DNA of 58,706 nt from a virus. Where the stretch lies: positions 1 to 58,706 of IMG/VR virus record IMGVR_UViG_3300031758_000085; one strand, 5' to 3'. Below the pieces are notes generated by a model. That model was not told where the DNA came from. It saw nothing but the letters and a program-made list of their open reading frames with translations, and made no database searches. The stretch's first letter is position 1; the number at the start of each line of letters is the position of its first letter. Positions 1 through 7,210 of this stretch are shown here, piece by piece. A program made the position numbers and the translations under genes.

Positions 1-20
1 TGAAGGAGTGCCGTTTTAAT

Positions 21-254
21 ATGGGATATTTCAAAGACATTGCGATTGATATCGTTACGATGTATCGCGAAGATGGTATGAAGGAAGCAGAGATTGCGAA
101 GTCTCTTGGTCTTTCGCTGACGCAGGTTCATGATGTTCTTGCTGCTTATGAGAGTGGCGATATGGATTACAGCGAGACTGATGGTGATGTTGTTTCTTAT
201 GATGATCTGGTGTTTGATCCAGGTGATGTTGATTACAATGCGGAGCACTACTAA
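21..254 (+). CDS. Small protein with helix-turn-helix-like segment
   Basis: A 77-residue acidic protein. Residues 22-40 (EAEIAKSLGLSLTQVHDVL) read as a sigma-region-4-like helix-turn-helix; the remainder is rich in Asp, Tyr and Val. An AAGGAG ribosome site lies at 3-8, and the first three bases of the window may be the stop codon of an upstream gene. It overlaps the next ATG by one base (TAATG), so it is part of a translationally coupled early operon. A DNA-binding or transcription role is inferred only from the HTH-like segment; the acidic tail could equally suggest DNA mimicry. I do not recognise a named family. Confidence 0.7.
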   Translation: MGYFKDIAIDIVTMYREDGMKEAEIAKSLGLSLTQVHDVLAAYESGDMDYSETDGDVVSYDDLVFDPGDVDYNAEHY

Positions 255-478
255 TGACTGACATGGCAAGAATTGTTGAATTGAGCCGTCAACTCGAAGA
301 GTTGGGTTGCGCTGTTGTAATCTTTACAGAGGAAGAACTGCGTGGCGTTCGTGCTGATTATGTTCAAGATCGTTTGATCGAACTTGGTTGGGATGTCATT
401 GACACTCTTGCTCATGATATCGAGACAGAACGATTGGCTCCACCGACTGATGAGGATTGGAACTGGGCAATCAAATGA
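254..478 (+). CDS. Small acidic hypothetical protein
   Basis: A 74-residue protein of unknown function with alternating acidic and hydrophobic residues, probably a small alpha/beta domain: a helix around residues 5-18, a strand CAVVIF at 19-24, then a helix. No cysteine or metal motif is visible. It starts immediately after the upstream stop (TAATG) and its stop overlaps the ATG of the next tiny ORF (ATGA), so it sits inside a tightly coupled small-gene operon. I do not recognise the family. Confidence 0.6.
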   Translation: MTDMARIVELSRQLEELGCAVVIFTEEELRGVRADYVQDRLIELGWDVIDTLAHDIETERLAPPTDEDWNWAIK

Positions 479-585
479 ATGATCCACATTTGACATTCAT
501 CGTAGGCTTTCTTTTTGGTCTGATTGCAGGTATACTAGTCTGTATTCCTGCAAAACGAAAGGGGAGATACTATTATGATAAGTGA
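475..585 (+). CDS. 36-residue single-pass membrane peptide
   Basis: ATG at 475 overlaps the stop of the previous gene (ATGA) and the frame stays open to TGA at 583-585. The product has one hydrophobic stretch (residues 8-25, including FIVGFLFGLIAGILVCI) followed by a basic tail (KRKGRYYYDK), the pattern of a single-pass membrane peptide with a positive cytoplasmic end. It overlaps the next gene by 11 bases. Small membrane peptides of this kind are common in early regions of T4-like phages, but no function can be assigned. It is supported by the coupling and by filling the gap between two genes. Confidence 0.6.
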   Translation: MNDPHLTFIVGFLFGLIAGILVCIPAKRKGRYYYDK

Positions 586-796
586 ATATCGTCGTTCTAT
601 TCTTGCACCAAGGACAAGAGTTCCGTTTGATGCGAGCAATCGCAAACATATGCTTGATTTTGCAAGGTTTGTGAAATATAATAGTTGGAGAGAAGGTTGC
701 TCTTATTTCTTGGAAGATCCATACTCGGATATTCCTACGATGATTCGAGCCAAGATTGCTGATCATACTTTGTCTAAACTTGTGGAGAAAGTCTAA
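575..796 (+). CDS. Conserved hypothetical phage protein (LEDPYxDIPTMI motif)
   Basis: A 73-residue protein. Its second half contains CSYFLEDPYSDIPTMIRAKI, which matches a pattern I recall in many T4-like phage small proteins (a Trp/Cys segment, then LE-P-Y/W-x-D-[IV]-PTMI). Function is unknown. AGGGGAGA at 559-566 is a good ribosome site for this ATG. The stop overlaps the next ATG by one base (TAATG). No membrane segment or metal-binding cluster is seen. Confidence 0.7.
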   Translation: MISEYRRSILAPRTRVPFDASNRKHMLDFARFVKYNSWREGCSYFLEDPYSDIPTMIRAKIADHTLSKLVEKV

Positions 797-984
797 TGAG
801 TGAAGGTGATTTTGAAGTGATGCCGAGAGGCACAATGGAAGAGTTGCGTGTGTTGCGCAAGTTTGTAAATGAAATGATTGCACTAACTGCAATTCATGAC
901 ATGCCTGTGCCTTATGAAATGCGCGCAAAGATTAACGAAGTTAGTCGCTTCTATAACGAACATGTAGAAACTTATCCGCTATGA
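796..984 (+). CDS. Small hypothetical protein
   Basis: A 62-residue, mostly helical protein (central helix MEELRVLRKFVNEMIALTAI) with no recognisable motif. It is coupled to its neighbours by one-base and four-base overlaps. I do not recognise the family. Codon use and spacing match the surrounding operon, which is the main reason to accept it. Confidence 0.6.
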   Translation: MSEGDFEVMPRGTMEELRVLRKFVNEMIALTAIHDMPVPYEMRAKINEVSRFYNEHVETYPL

Positions 985-1301
985 TGATCTATTGCGCTGC
1001 GCGTTTCAAACCCAAAAAGAAACGCAAAGCAAAAGGTGAAGTTGCTCGAAAGTATCGGCGCTCGGAAGCAGTTTCTGGTGTGTTGAGTATTCCGAGTCTT
1101 TCATATGGACATCGTGTTGGTGCTGGCGATGCGCGAAAACTTGAGTCGCTGAACTCTGATCGTATCTTTACAGAAAAAAGAGAGAGCCTGAAATACACAG
1201 GCACTTTGGTGAAGGGTATTGCTACGATGCACAAGTCGAACGCAGTGCCAGTTATCAATGAAGAGCAGATGCAAGATATCTCGAGAATGCGACGCGGATG
1301 A
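981..1301 (+). CDS. Small basic hypothetical protein
   Basis: A 106-residue Lys/Arg-rich protein. The N-terminal third (RFKPKKKRKAKGEVARKYRR) is strongly basic and could bind nucleic acid; the rest has no recognised fold. Two adjacent ATG codons at 981 and 984 are possible starts, the first overlapping the upstream stop. The stop overlaps the ATG of the next ORF (ATGA at 1298). Function unknown. Confidence 0.6.
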   Translation: MMIYCAARFKPKKKRKAKGEVARKYRRSEAVSGVLSIPSLSYGHRVGAGDARKLESLNSDRIFTEKRESLKYTGTLVKGIATMHKSNAVPVINEEQMQDISRMRRG

Positions 1302-1465
1302 TCGGTCGTATTCTCTGTTTCTTTGGTCTGCATAAATGGGAAGGATTGTGGCGAGAAAGTCGTTGCAGTTACTATCCCTTTGACATCCTTGTAAACAAAA
1401 CTTGCAAACGATGCGGGAAAGTGGTTGTCCCGAAACAACCAAGTCGTCCATCTGATGAGGAATAA
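1298..1465 (+). CDS. 55-residue zinc-ribbon-like protein (DUF1660-like)
   Basis: ATG at 1298 overlaps the upstream stop (ATGA) and the ORF ends at TAA 1463-1465. The product has the layout of the small phage DUF1660 family as I recall it: a hydrophobic start with C7, then GLHKW at residues 10-14, and a C-terminal CKRCG (C36, C39) likely to close a zinc ribbon. An extra Cys is at residue 23. Its role is unknown; such proteins are often in phage early regions. The family call rests on the short motif pair only. Confidence 0.6.
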   Translation: MIGRILCFFGLHKWEGLWRESRCSYYPFDILVNKTCKRCGKVVVPKQPSRPSDEE

Positions 1466-1468
1466 TTT

Positions 1469-1678
1469 ATGAGTATTCGTTCAAAGGCTATTGTTGAAAC
1501 GCTGAAGTCACTTGCATTTGTGACTGTTGTTGGTGTTGGTTGGTATATTCTTCTTGAGATTCTTGGTCTCCGATTGGGATTGATTCTCATGCTTGTGAGC
1601 ATGATGGGTTGGTTTGCTTGGTTGATATATGATTATTATGTCAACAAGTTTACTGTCGAAGAAAAGTTCAAACTTTGA
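1469..1678 (+). CDS. Small two-helix membrane protein
   Basis: A 69-residue protein with two adjacent hydrophobic segments, about residues 13-33 and 37-54, separated by LRLG, with a charged C-terminal tail (NKFTVEEKFKL). This looks like a hairpin inner-membrane protein. It sits in the small-gene operon and its stop overlaps the TTG start of the next gene. Function is unknown; a holin role is unlikely because the lysis cassette is at 27-29 kb. Confidence 0.65.
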   Translation: MSIRSKAIVETLKSLAFVTVVGVGWYILLEILGLRLGLILMLVSMMGWFAWLIYDYYVNKFTVEEKFKL

Positions 1679-1860
1679 TCAGTCCCTGTAAAGGGATTTG
1701 CAAACTAGACACCCAACGTGAATATTGCGTTGGGTGTTTTCGCACAAAAGAAGAGATAACTGTTTGGACAAAGTTGCCTTTGTCAGAGCAGGAGCGTATA
1801 ATAGAAGAATGCAGGCAACGTGAATATATACAACGTGATTATCAAAATAATATTTTATAG
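1675..1860 (+). CDS. DUF1289-type four-cysteine protein
   Basis: A 61-residue protein with the DUF1289 pattern: SPCKGIC (C5, C9), then YCVGCFRT (C18, C21), EEI and a Trp at 31, then a helix. The four cysteines probably bind zinc; the family is found in many proteobacteria and its role is unknown. The start is a TTG that overlaps the upstream stop (TTGA at 1675-1678); it is chosen because the family motif begins two residues later and no ATG precedes it. A perfect 10-bp hairpin followed by TTTT lies inside codons 12-22. Confidence 0.7.
   Translation: MISPCKGICKLDTQREYCVGCFRTKEEITVWTKLPLSEQERIIEECRQREYIQRDYQNNIL
1709..1740 (+). terminator. Terminator-like hairpin inside the DUF1289 gene
   Basis: ACACCCAACG (1709-1718) pairs perfectly with CGTTGGGTGT (1728-1737) across a 9-base loop and is followed by TTTT (1737-1740). 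This is the shape of a factor-independent terminator or attenuator on the + strand. It lies inside an ORF encoding a recognisable protein, so if active it would attenuate rather than end the operon. Confidence 0.45.
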
Positions 1861-1867
1861 GTGACTT

Positions 1868-2296
1868 ATGTCAAGAATGATATTTGAATTTGAAGGTGAG
1901 ATTTCTAGAGGTTCTTTTTATGATCGAAACTCTACAAAGTCTGTTACTATGCAGTTGAATGATGATGATCTGAGCGTTCATGAAATTCTAAATGAGTTTC
2001 AAAACTTTCTTTCTGCTGCTGGCTATAAATTTGAAGAAGGTGCAGAGTTGATCATTTCCAGTAAGAATGATGATTGGAATGATTCTTGGAGCACTGGCTC
2101 ATGGAACGAAGAAGATGAAGTTAGAAGTAACCTTGATCTTGTTGATGCGCAGAAAAATTCAAAGTATAATTTCAGCGATGAAGAAGTCAACGCTGAAGTG
2201 ATTCGAATTCGCGACAGCACTCCAGGATTGAGCGAGGAAGCATATGAACTTGCCGCATATCACAATCTTGCCAAGAAAGCAGACGAAGGAGTGTAA
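1868..2296 (+). CDS. Acidic hypothetical protein
   Basis: A 142-residue, Asp/Glu-rich protein. Residues 70-90 (including NDDWNDSWSTGSWNEED) form a low-complexity acidic stretch. The N-terminal half looks like an alpha/beta domain with an FEFEGEI strand. No catalytic motif is visible and no family is recognised. It follows the DUF1289 gene by 7 bases and precedes a 30-residue basic ORF. Confidence 0.65.
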   Translation: MSRMIFEFEGEISRGSFYDRNSTKSVTMQLNDDDLSVHEILNEFQNFLSAAGYKFEEGAELIISSKNDDWNDSWSTGSWNEEDEVRSNLDLVDAQKNSKYNFSDEEVNAEVIRIRDSTPGLSEEAYELAAYHNLAKKADEGV

Positions 2297-2298
2297 TC

Positions 2299-2391
2299 AT
2301 GCCAGCCAAAACAGGAACAAAAGGTTTCGGAAAGGGTCGTGCTAAACTCGGTTCAAAGAAACGACAGGCTCGAAGAAAAAAGAAAAAGTAA
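2299..2391 (+). CDS. 30-residue highly basic peptide
   Basis: ATG at 2299 to TAA at 2389-2391. The product has Lys/Arg at about half its positions and ends KKRQARRKKKK, with glycines in the first half (KGFGKGRAKLG). It is preceded two bases after an acidic-protein stop by a purine-rich GAAGGAGTG sequence and fills the gap to the next gene, which supports translation. It looks like a nucleic-acid-binding tail with no folded domain. No family recognised. Confidence 0.5.
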   Translation: MPAKTGTKGFGKGRAKLGSKKRQARRKKKK

Positions 2392-2393
2392 TT

Positions 2394-2882
2394 ATGAAGA
2401 TCTCTATCGGTAAATATCCGAAGAAAGGTGAACAGAAAAAGTCTATTCGCATTGATTCATGGGATACATGGAACATGGCGCATACTCTTGCTGACATCAT
2501 TCATCCGATGCTCAGGCAGTTGCACAAAACCAATCATGGTGCACCATATACCGATGACGAAGATGTGCCTGAGCATCTTCGTTCTACCAACGCAAAACCA
2601 AAGAAGAACGAATGGGATACTGACTCCAATCACTTCAAGCGTTGGGACTGGATCATGAAAGAGATGATTTGGGCATTTGGCGAACTTGCCAAAGACCGTG
2701 ACCCAAATTTCTGTATCAAGAAAGGCAAACACAAGTGGGTCAAGAAGGAAGGTCAAGATTGGAGCGAGATGATAACTCTTGTTGAGCCAGTTTATGATAC
2801 CGAAAAAGCCAAAGCATACTATGCTCGCAAGAAAAATGCCTTTCGTTTGTTTGGCAAATACTATGAGAATCTTTGGGATTAA
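2394..2882 (+). CDS. Conserved phage protein (DxWDTWNMxHTLA motif)
   Basis: A 162-residue protein containing IDSWDTWNMAHTLADI (residues 20-35), then DEDVPEHLRS and a W/F-rich helix HFKRWDWIMKEMIWAF. This order of motifs recurs in small proteins of many phages as far as I recall, but the function is unknown. It is not a membrane protein. It is the last member of the early small-gene group before the glycan genes. The start ATG follows a TAATT spacer after the tiny basic ORF. Confidence 0.75.
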   Translation: MKISIGKYPKKGEQKKSIRIDSWDTWNMAHTLADIIHPMLRQLHKTNHGAPYTDDEDVPEHLRSTNAKPKKNEWDTDSNHFKRWDWIMKEMIWAFGELAKDRDPNFCIKKGKHKWVKKEGQDWSEMITLVEPVYDTEKAKAYYARKKNAFRLFGKYYENLWD

Positions 2883-2884
2883 TT

Positions 2885-3670
2885 ATGCAACCAGAAGTAA
2901 AAGTCCACGTTACTAGAAACGGAACTCAATATGCTTTGTTCGCTCAGACAGAAATTATTTCTGATGAGATTCGACGAAACCAATATTGGAACACCTACAA
3001 CTTAGAAATTGCAGATATAGTTTTAAGCGAAAATAAGGGCAACAGAGTTATTGATGTTGGTTCTGGTCTCGGTGGATTCACTGTGCCGCTCGCAATCAAA
3101 TACATGAAGAGTCATATCTTCGAGGCATTTGAGCCAGTTCCTGCCATCAATCAGCAATTGAATGCAAATGCGCTGCTGAATAGACTATACAATGTTCGTT
3201 GCTATAGATTTGGTGTTGCAGATCGAAATGAGGTCATTGATCATGCCATTTTCGATCTTGCTGCTGTGAATCATGGTGCATTTTCTTTTTTGATCGATAG
3301 TTATACAAATAGAAATATTCCAGTTCCAAATGAGATCGATGTTTACGAATTACGAACTCTAGATGATTTTAGATTTGGTAATGTTGCTCTAGTCAAGATC
3401 ACAGTTTCTGGAATGGAACTGGAAGTGCTTAAAGGTTCAGGAAAGATTATAGAGAATAATCAGACTCCTCCTCTCATGATTGAATGTTGGAATGATGACT
3501 GGTATAAAGAAAGAAAAGATGCTATGATTGAAGTTCTTCAGCAATACGGATACAAACAGGTATTGGTTCGAAGAGGATTCATTTATGCTTTCAACGACAT
3601 CAATTTGTCTAAGAAAGTTGAGCAGAGATTGAGCGAACAAGTTCCTGGCAGCAAGGTGATGTTCAAGTGA
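2885..3670 (+). CDS. FkbM-family SAM-dependent methyltransferase
   Basis: A 261-residue protein. Residues 55-70 (VIDVGSGLGGFTVPLA) are the SAM-binding glycine-rich motif I, and the C-terminal half has the FkbM pattern: a DDF segment, VALVKITVSGMELEVLKG and then PPLMIECW. FkbM enzymes O-methylate sugars or secondary metabolites. I start at ATG 2885 rather than an in-frame TTG at 2873, because 2885 follows the upstream stop by two bases. It opens a five-gene glycan-like cluster with the next genes and overlaps the glycosyltransferase start by four bases (GTGA). Probably modifies a surface glycan; the target is unknown. Confidence 0.85.
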   Translation: MQPEVKVHVTRNGTQYALFAQTEIISDEIRRNQYWNTYNLEIADIVLSENKGNRVIDVGSGLGGFTVPLAIKYMKSHIFEAFEPVPAINQQLNANALLNRLYNVRCYRFGVADRNEVIDHAIFDLAAVNHGAFSFLIDSYTNRNIPVPNEIDVYELRTLDDFRFGNVALVKITVSGMELEVLKGSGKIIENNQTPPLMIECWNDDWYKERKDAMIEVLQQYGYKQVLVRRGFIYAFNDINLSKKVEQRLSEQVPGSKVMFK

Positions 3671-4419
3671 AAGTCTCTGTCATCACACCAACCACAGGCA
3701 ACCCATATCTTGCAGAATGCATTGCATCTGTAAGAGCGCAAACATACCAAAATATCGAGCACATTGTAGTTGTTGATGGTAAAGAACGTTGGAATAAGGC
3801 AGACGAAATCTTATTGGCTTCTGAATTCCCAAATGGAATGAATGAACATGTCTGCATTTTACCCTACCCTACAGGCACTAATCGTTACAACGGTCACCGT
3901 GTGTATGGTGCTGCTACTTATTTCGCAGATGGCGATTATCATATTTGGTTAGATGATGACAATGTTCTAGAACCAACTCATATAGAAAGTCTCATAAAAA
4001 TTGTTCAAGAAAAGAAACTCGATTGGGCTTTTTCGTTTAGAAAGATTATAGATAAAGATAGCAATGTAATCTGTTTAGATGATTGTGAGAGTCTTGGTTT
4101 ATGGCATTCTATTCTCAGTCCACAAGATTTCTTTGTTGACGTCAATTGTTATTTTGTCAAGAAAGAAGTGGCAGTTGGCATGAGTCCAGTTTGGTATCGC
4201 AAATTTCGCGAGCCAGGTCAGATGGAAATCGATCGAGCCATTGCATCAATACTAATGGGAAAACAAAACAATCTAAAGTATGATTGCACTCGCGACTATA
4301 CAGTGAAATATCGAGTTGGTAATACAGGACTCTCCGTACAGGGAGAGTTTTTCCTTCGTGGAAACCAAGCGATGTTGCAATTGCATAATAACAAATTACC
4401 ATGGAAAAATCATGGCTAA
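3667..4419 (+). CDS. Family 2 glycosyltransferase
   Basis: A 250-residue GT-A-fold enzyme. VSVITPTTGN (residues 3-12) is the nucleotide-sugar-binding start typical of GT2. VVVDGK lies at 34-39, and WLDDDNV (D96-D98) carries the DxD-type metal-binding acidic motif. It starts with GTG overlapping the FkbM stop. Likely transfers a sugar to a glycan or lipid carrier in the cytoplasm; donor and acceptor cannot be told. The gene ends eight bases into the next ORF. A terminator-like hairpin lies near its 3' end (4329-4352). Confidence 0.88.
   Translation: MKVSVITPTTGNPYLAECIASVRAQTYQNIEHIVVVDGKERWNKADEILLASEFPNGMNEHVCILPYPTGTNRYNGHRVYGAATYFADGDYHIWLDDDNVLEPTHIESLIKIVQEKKLDWAFSFRKIIDKDSNVICLDDCESLGLWHSILSPQDFFVDVNCYFVKKEVAVGMSPVWYRKFREPGQMEIDRAIASILMGKQNNLKYDCTRDYTVKYRVGNTGLSVQGEFFLRGNQAMLQLHNNKLPWKNHG
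4329..4352 (+). terminator. Terminator-like hairpin near 3' end of glycosyltransferase gene
   Basis: ACTCTCC (4329-4335) pairs with GGAGAGT (4342-4348) around a 6-base loop and is followed by five T (4348-4352). Short, but GC-rich and followed by a U-tract. It is within the last 30 codons of the glycosyltransferase, so it might reduce transcription into the downstream methyltransferase genes, or be chance. Confidence 0.35.
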
Positions 4420-5053
4420 AACAATAAGCGATAAAATCCATGGAATTGGAACTGACATCTTTCAAGATCTAGATGTTCTAGAGAAAGATACTCAGGGATG
4501 GTCGAGCACAGGAGAGAGTTTCAGCGAAGCAATCAAAAAACTCAAACCTAAAACAATCATTGAAGTGGGAACTTGGAAAGGTGCCTCTGCCATAAACATG
4601 GCAAAACTTACTTTGGCTGAGGGTGTTCGAGATGTTGAACTTGAAGTTATTTGCGTTGACACATTTCTCGGTTCATATGAACACTATTGCACTATGGGAA
4701 CATTTGATCTTCTAGAAACTAGAAAAAATGGTCGTCCAAAAATCTATGATCAATTCTTATCAAACATTGTTCATGAGAAACTACAAGATGTGATCACGCC
4801 ATTTCCAGTCGACTCTGGTAATGGTGCTCTTGCGTTGAAGCATTGGGGTGTGCAAGCCGATTTGATTTATATTGATGCTGCTCATGACTACGAATATGTA
4901 AAGATCGATTTGTTTCGATATTCAGAAGTTTTGAGAGAGGGTGGATATATGATCATTGACGATTGGCACCACAACCCAATCAAGGTTGCTGCAAAAGAAG
5001 TATTTGGTGATAAGGTTGTAGACTTTCATGGGAAGGCTGCATGGATCAAGTAA
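4412..5053 (+). CDS. Class I SAM methyltransferase (Methyltransf_24-like)
   Basis: A 213-residue protein. IIEVGTWKGASA (residues 49-60) is a SAM-binding motif I, and around residue 150 LIYIDAAHDYEYVKIDL followed by GGYMIIDDW is the pattern of the Methyltransf_24 / cephalosporin hydroxylase-like group. I choose ATG 4412, which overlaps the upstream stop by eight bases; an upstream in-frame start would add about 30 residues lying wholly in the glycosyltransferase gene. Such enzymes are common in surface-polysaccharide clusters. Substrate unknown. Confidence 0.8.
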   Translation: MAKTISDKIHGIGTDIFQDLDVLEKDTQGWSSTGESFSEAIKKLKPKTIIEVGTWKGASAINMAKLTLAEGVRDVELEVICVDTFLGSYEHYCTMGTFDLLETRKNGRPKIYDQFLSNIVHEKLQDVITPFPVDSGNGALALKHWGVQADLIYIDAAHDYEYVKIDLFRYSEVLREGGYMIIDDWHHNPIKVAAKEVFGDKVVDFHGKAAWIK

Positions 5054-5832
5054 AAAAATATGTTGAGAGAGTTGAGTCTGCTCTCAAATGCGCTAATGAT
5101 AATCAGACAAAGTTGACAGAAAAGCAAATCAGTGAAGTCAAAGGATTATCTGGAAAAAAGATTCGAATTCTTCTAAATGAACTTGTGAAAGATGATACCA
5201 ACTATCTAGAGGTTGGCACATTTACAGGCTCTACATTTATCAATGCAATGTATGGCAACAAGCCAAAATCTGCATTCGTAGTTGATTCATTCTCGGCAAA
5301 AGATAGTTGGGAAATGGATATGAAAGTGGACGTTGAGTATTCTGGAATCAATGTCAAGAATGGACTATTTCTATATTTTCTAGACAACTGCGAAGATAAT
5401 GGCATCACAAACTTTACCTGCATACAAGGCGACTGTTTCGATCTTCTTCCGCCAGACAAGTTCGACATTCGTGATATCAACACGTATCTGTTCGATGCAG
5501 GACATACAAAAGAAGATCACACTCAAGCAATCACATACTATGTGAATTCTTTATCAGATGTATTCATTTATATTGTCGATGATTGGAATACAGAAGCGGT
5601 CCGCGAAGGAACTCGATTGGGATTTGAATCGGCATATGTCAAAGTTCATAAAGAATGGGAAATATTCGGCAACACTCAAAAAGTAAATGATGAAATTCAC
5701 TATGATCCAGATTGGTGGAATGGCTATTATATTGCTGTCTGCGAAAAGCCATATGGATTTGTATATCCTGAAGAAGAAATTGATATCAAGCCTTTGTGGA
5801 TAACAATTTCAGGAACTATTGGAGAAACATAA
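5041..5832 (+). CDS. Rossmann methyltransferase-like protein
   Basis: A 263-residue protein with NYLEVGTFTGST at residues 54-65, resembling SAM-binding motif I, and a later FDAGHTKEDHTQAI segment equivalent to the DAAHDY region of its upstream neighbour. A DDWN follows, as in that neighbour. The two genes are therefore probably distant paralogues. It overlaps the upstream gene by 13 bases. Methyltransferase activity is inferred from the fold; the substrate is unknown. Confidence 0.7.
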   Translation: MDQVKKYVERVESALKCANDNQTKLTEKQISEVKGLSGKKIRILLNELVKDDTNYLEVGTFTGSTFINAMYGNKPKSAFVVDSFSAKDSWEMDMKVDVEYSGINVKNGLFLYFLDNCEDNGITNFTCIQGDCFDLLPPDKFDIRDINTYLFDAGHTKEDHTQAITYYVNSLSDVFIYIVDDWNTEAVREGTRLGFESAYVKVHKEWEIFGNTQKVNDEIHYDPDWWNGYYIAVCEKPYGFVYPEEEIDIKPLWITISGTIGET

Positions 5833-6524
5833 TGAACCCATGTATCGCATCTATATTCATGAACAATATTGATCAAAAACTTGTTGCTCTACAGAAACAA
5901 GTTGTTGAGAAATATAATGTATCAAAGATTCCACACTATCATGTATACACAGAGGCACCTCCTGGCTATACAATGGATAAACTTGTTGATATGCTCGAAC
6001 AAAAAGGGCATGATGCAATTATGTTCTTGGACATTGATTGTTTGCCTCTGGAAAATAATGCACTCAATTACTTTTTCGAAAGAGCATATATGGGGAAGGT
6101 GATTGGCTCTGCACAGCGAAGCAATCATATACAGAATGATCAACATGTTTTCTGCGCACCACATAACGTAACATTCACTGTTGAAATGTATCGTAAACTT
6201 GGCAATCCTTCGTTTATGCCAAACTATCGTGGTGATGTTGCAGAAGAATTGACTTTTAGAGCCAGAGAGAGTAATATACCTATTGAGATCTTGATGCCGC
6301 TGCGTTATGATGCACCGCCAATTCGTATGGATTGGGAACCAAAGGATGCACCACCATACTGGGATCTTGCTGATGGTATGCCGAAGTATGGCATCGGCAC
6401 AACATTTGGTCTTACAAATAGAGATGGTACAACAATGGATTTGTTCTGGCATATGTACCAAAGTTTTCATCCAGGACAAAACGAAAGATTTACAAAGAAG
6501 TGTGAGGAATTACTCAATGGCTAA
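5832..6524 (+). CDS. Glycosyltransferase-like protein (GT-A fold, DxD)
   Basis: A 230-residue protein. IMFLDIDCLPL around residues 63-73 has a DID metal-binding motif, preceded by a helix (TMDKLVDMLEQKGHD) and followed by HVFCAPHNVTF and an aromatic-rich C-terminus. The arrangement is like small GT-A glycosyltransferases. Start ATG 5832 overlaps the upstream TAA by one base. It closes the glycan-like cluster (FkbM, GT2, two methyltransferase-like genes, this gene). Donor and acceptor unknown. Confidence 0.6.
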   Translation: MNPCIASIFMNNIDQKLVALQKQVVEKYNVSKIPHYHVYTEAPPGYTMDKLVDMLEQKGHDAIMFLDIDCLPLENNALNYFFERAYMGKVIGSAQRSNHIQNDQHVFCAPHNVTFTVEMYRKLGNPSFMPNYRGDVAEELTFRARESNIPIEILMPLRYDAPPIRMDWEPKDAPPYWDLADGMPKYGIGTTFGLTNRDGTTMDLFWHMYQSFHPGQNERFTKKCEELLNG

Positions 6525-6723
6525 TCGTAGTGACTTTTTTAGTGCAAAACTTCCACGCAGCATCAAGCGCATGCTTACAATGGGTCAAGTTTATAACTTT
6601 ACTGGTGATCAACATGCACGTGGTGATCTTCGTCGATCAATGATAAATGCTCACGCCAATCATGTTGGCTTCAAGATGAAGCGACATAATACTGAAAATC
6701 GTGATGCAGGTGATAGTGAATAA
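6517..6723 (+). CDS. Small basic hypothetical protein
   Basis: A 68-residue basic protein (MANRSDFFSAKLPRSIKRML at the start; DLRRSMINAHANHV later). Start ATG 6517 overlaps the upstream gene by eight bases and has GTGAGGAAT upstream as a ribosome site. The pattern is familiar from small conserved proteins next to gp43 in marine T4-like phages, but I cannot name it. Its stop overlaps the next start (TAATG). Confidence 0.65.
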   Translation: MANRSDFFSAKLPRSIKRMLTMGQVYNFTGDQHARGDLRRSMINAHANHVGFKMKRHNTENRDAGDSE

Positions 6724-6977
6724 TGCACTCTCTCAGAGAACTAAATGACTTTATGGTCTCTAAAGAAATAGAGATCAAAGAGTTTGGTGGTTGGTATATC
6801 AAAGTTGGCAAAGATACTTGGACAATGGCACATGATGTTTTTTATCGAAACGGATTGCCGCAAAGTCTGAGAGAAAAAGATTTATTTGATAATTACAAAA
6901 GGAAGAAACAAAATGTCGAACATCAAAGCACTGAAACTCGTAAGTGGCGAGGAATTAGTAGTAGAAATTACAAATGA
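6723..6977 (+). CDS. Small hypothetical protein overlapping the next gene
   Basis: An 84-residue protein beginning MHSLRELNDF. The first 60 residues look like a compact domain with FGGWYIKVGKDTWTMAHDVF; the basic tail lies in the 65-base overlap with the next gene and may be weakly constrained. The start is coupled to the upstream stop (TAATG). Function unknown. The long overlap is unusual for this otherwise tidy operon. Confidence 0.55.
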   Translation: MHSLRELNDFMVSKEIEIKEFGGWYIKVGKDTWTMAHDVFYRNGLPQSLREKDLFDNYKRKKQNVEHQSTETRKWRGISSRNYK

Positions 6978-7209
6978 AGAAGGGGATCTAATCACCTTCA
7001 AGAATCCTGTTGCTTGCGTAATGCAACGTCGACAGGATGGTCCTGCTCTTGGATTTATGCCTTGGATGCAAGCCGCTGATGGTCCTTTCACAATCAGTCG
7101 TGACAAGATTATTACTGCTGGTGATGTTGCCGAGGAAGTGAAAAACGGGTATAATCAGATCTTCGGTGCAGGAATTGTCGTTCCTCCCAAGGATTTGATT
7201 TTGGGGTAA
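6913..7209 (+). CDS. Small beta-rich protein, possibly Sm-like
   Basis: A 98-residue protein starting MSNIKALKLVSGEELVVEI. The alternation of strands with LVSGEELVVEI, then a Gly-Asp turn, then ITFKNPVA, resembles the strand order of an LSm/Hfq barrel. Similar proteins sit beside gp43 in marine T4-like phages as I recall. Start 6913 is chosen because AAAAGGAAG at 6898-6906 is a good ribosome site and the upstream extension lies in the previous gene. RNA binding is inference only. Confidence 0.6.
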   Translation: MSNIKALKLVSGEELVVEITNEEGDLITFKNPVACVMQRRQDGPALGFMPWMQAADGPFTISRDKIITAGDVAEEVKNGYNQIFGAGIVVPPKDLILG

Positions 7210-7210
7210 T

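Noticed and set aside
2873-2884. In-frame TTG extension of the FkbM gene
   Set aside because: It lies inside the upstream gene; the ATG at 2885 follows its stop and fits the family start.
5922-6479. 185-codon minus-strand frame opposite the glycosyltransferase-like gene
   Set aside because: Antisense shadow; rich in His, Cys and Ile without motif, and all other genes run on the + strand.
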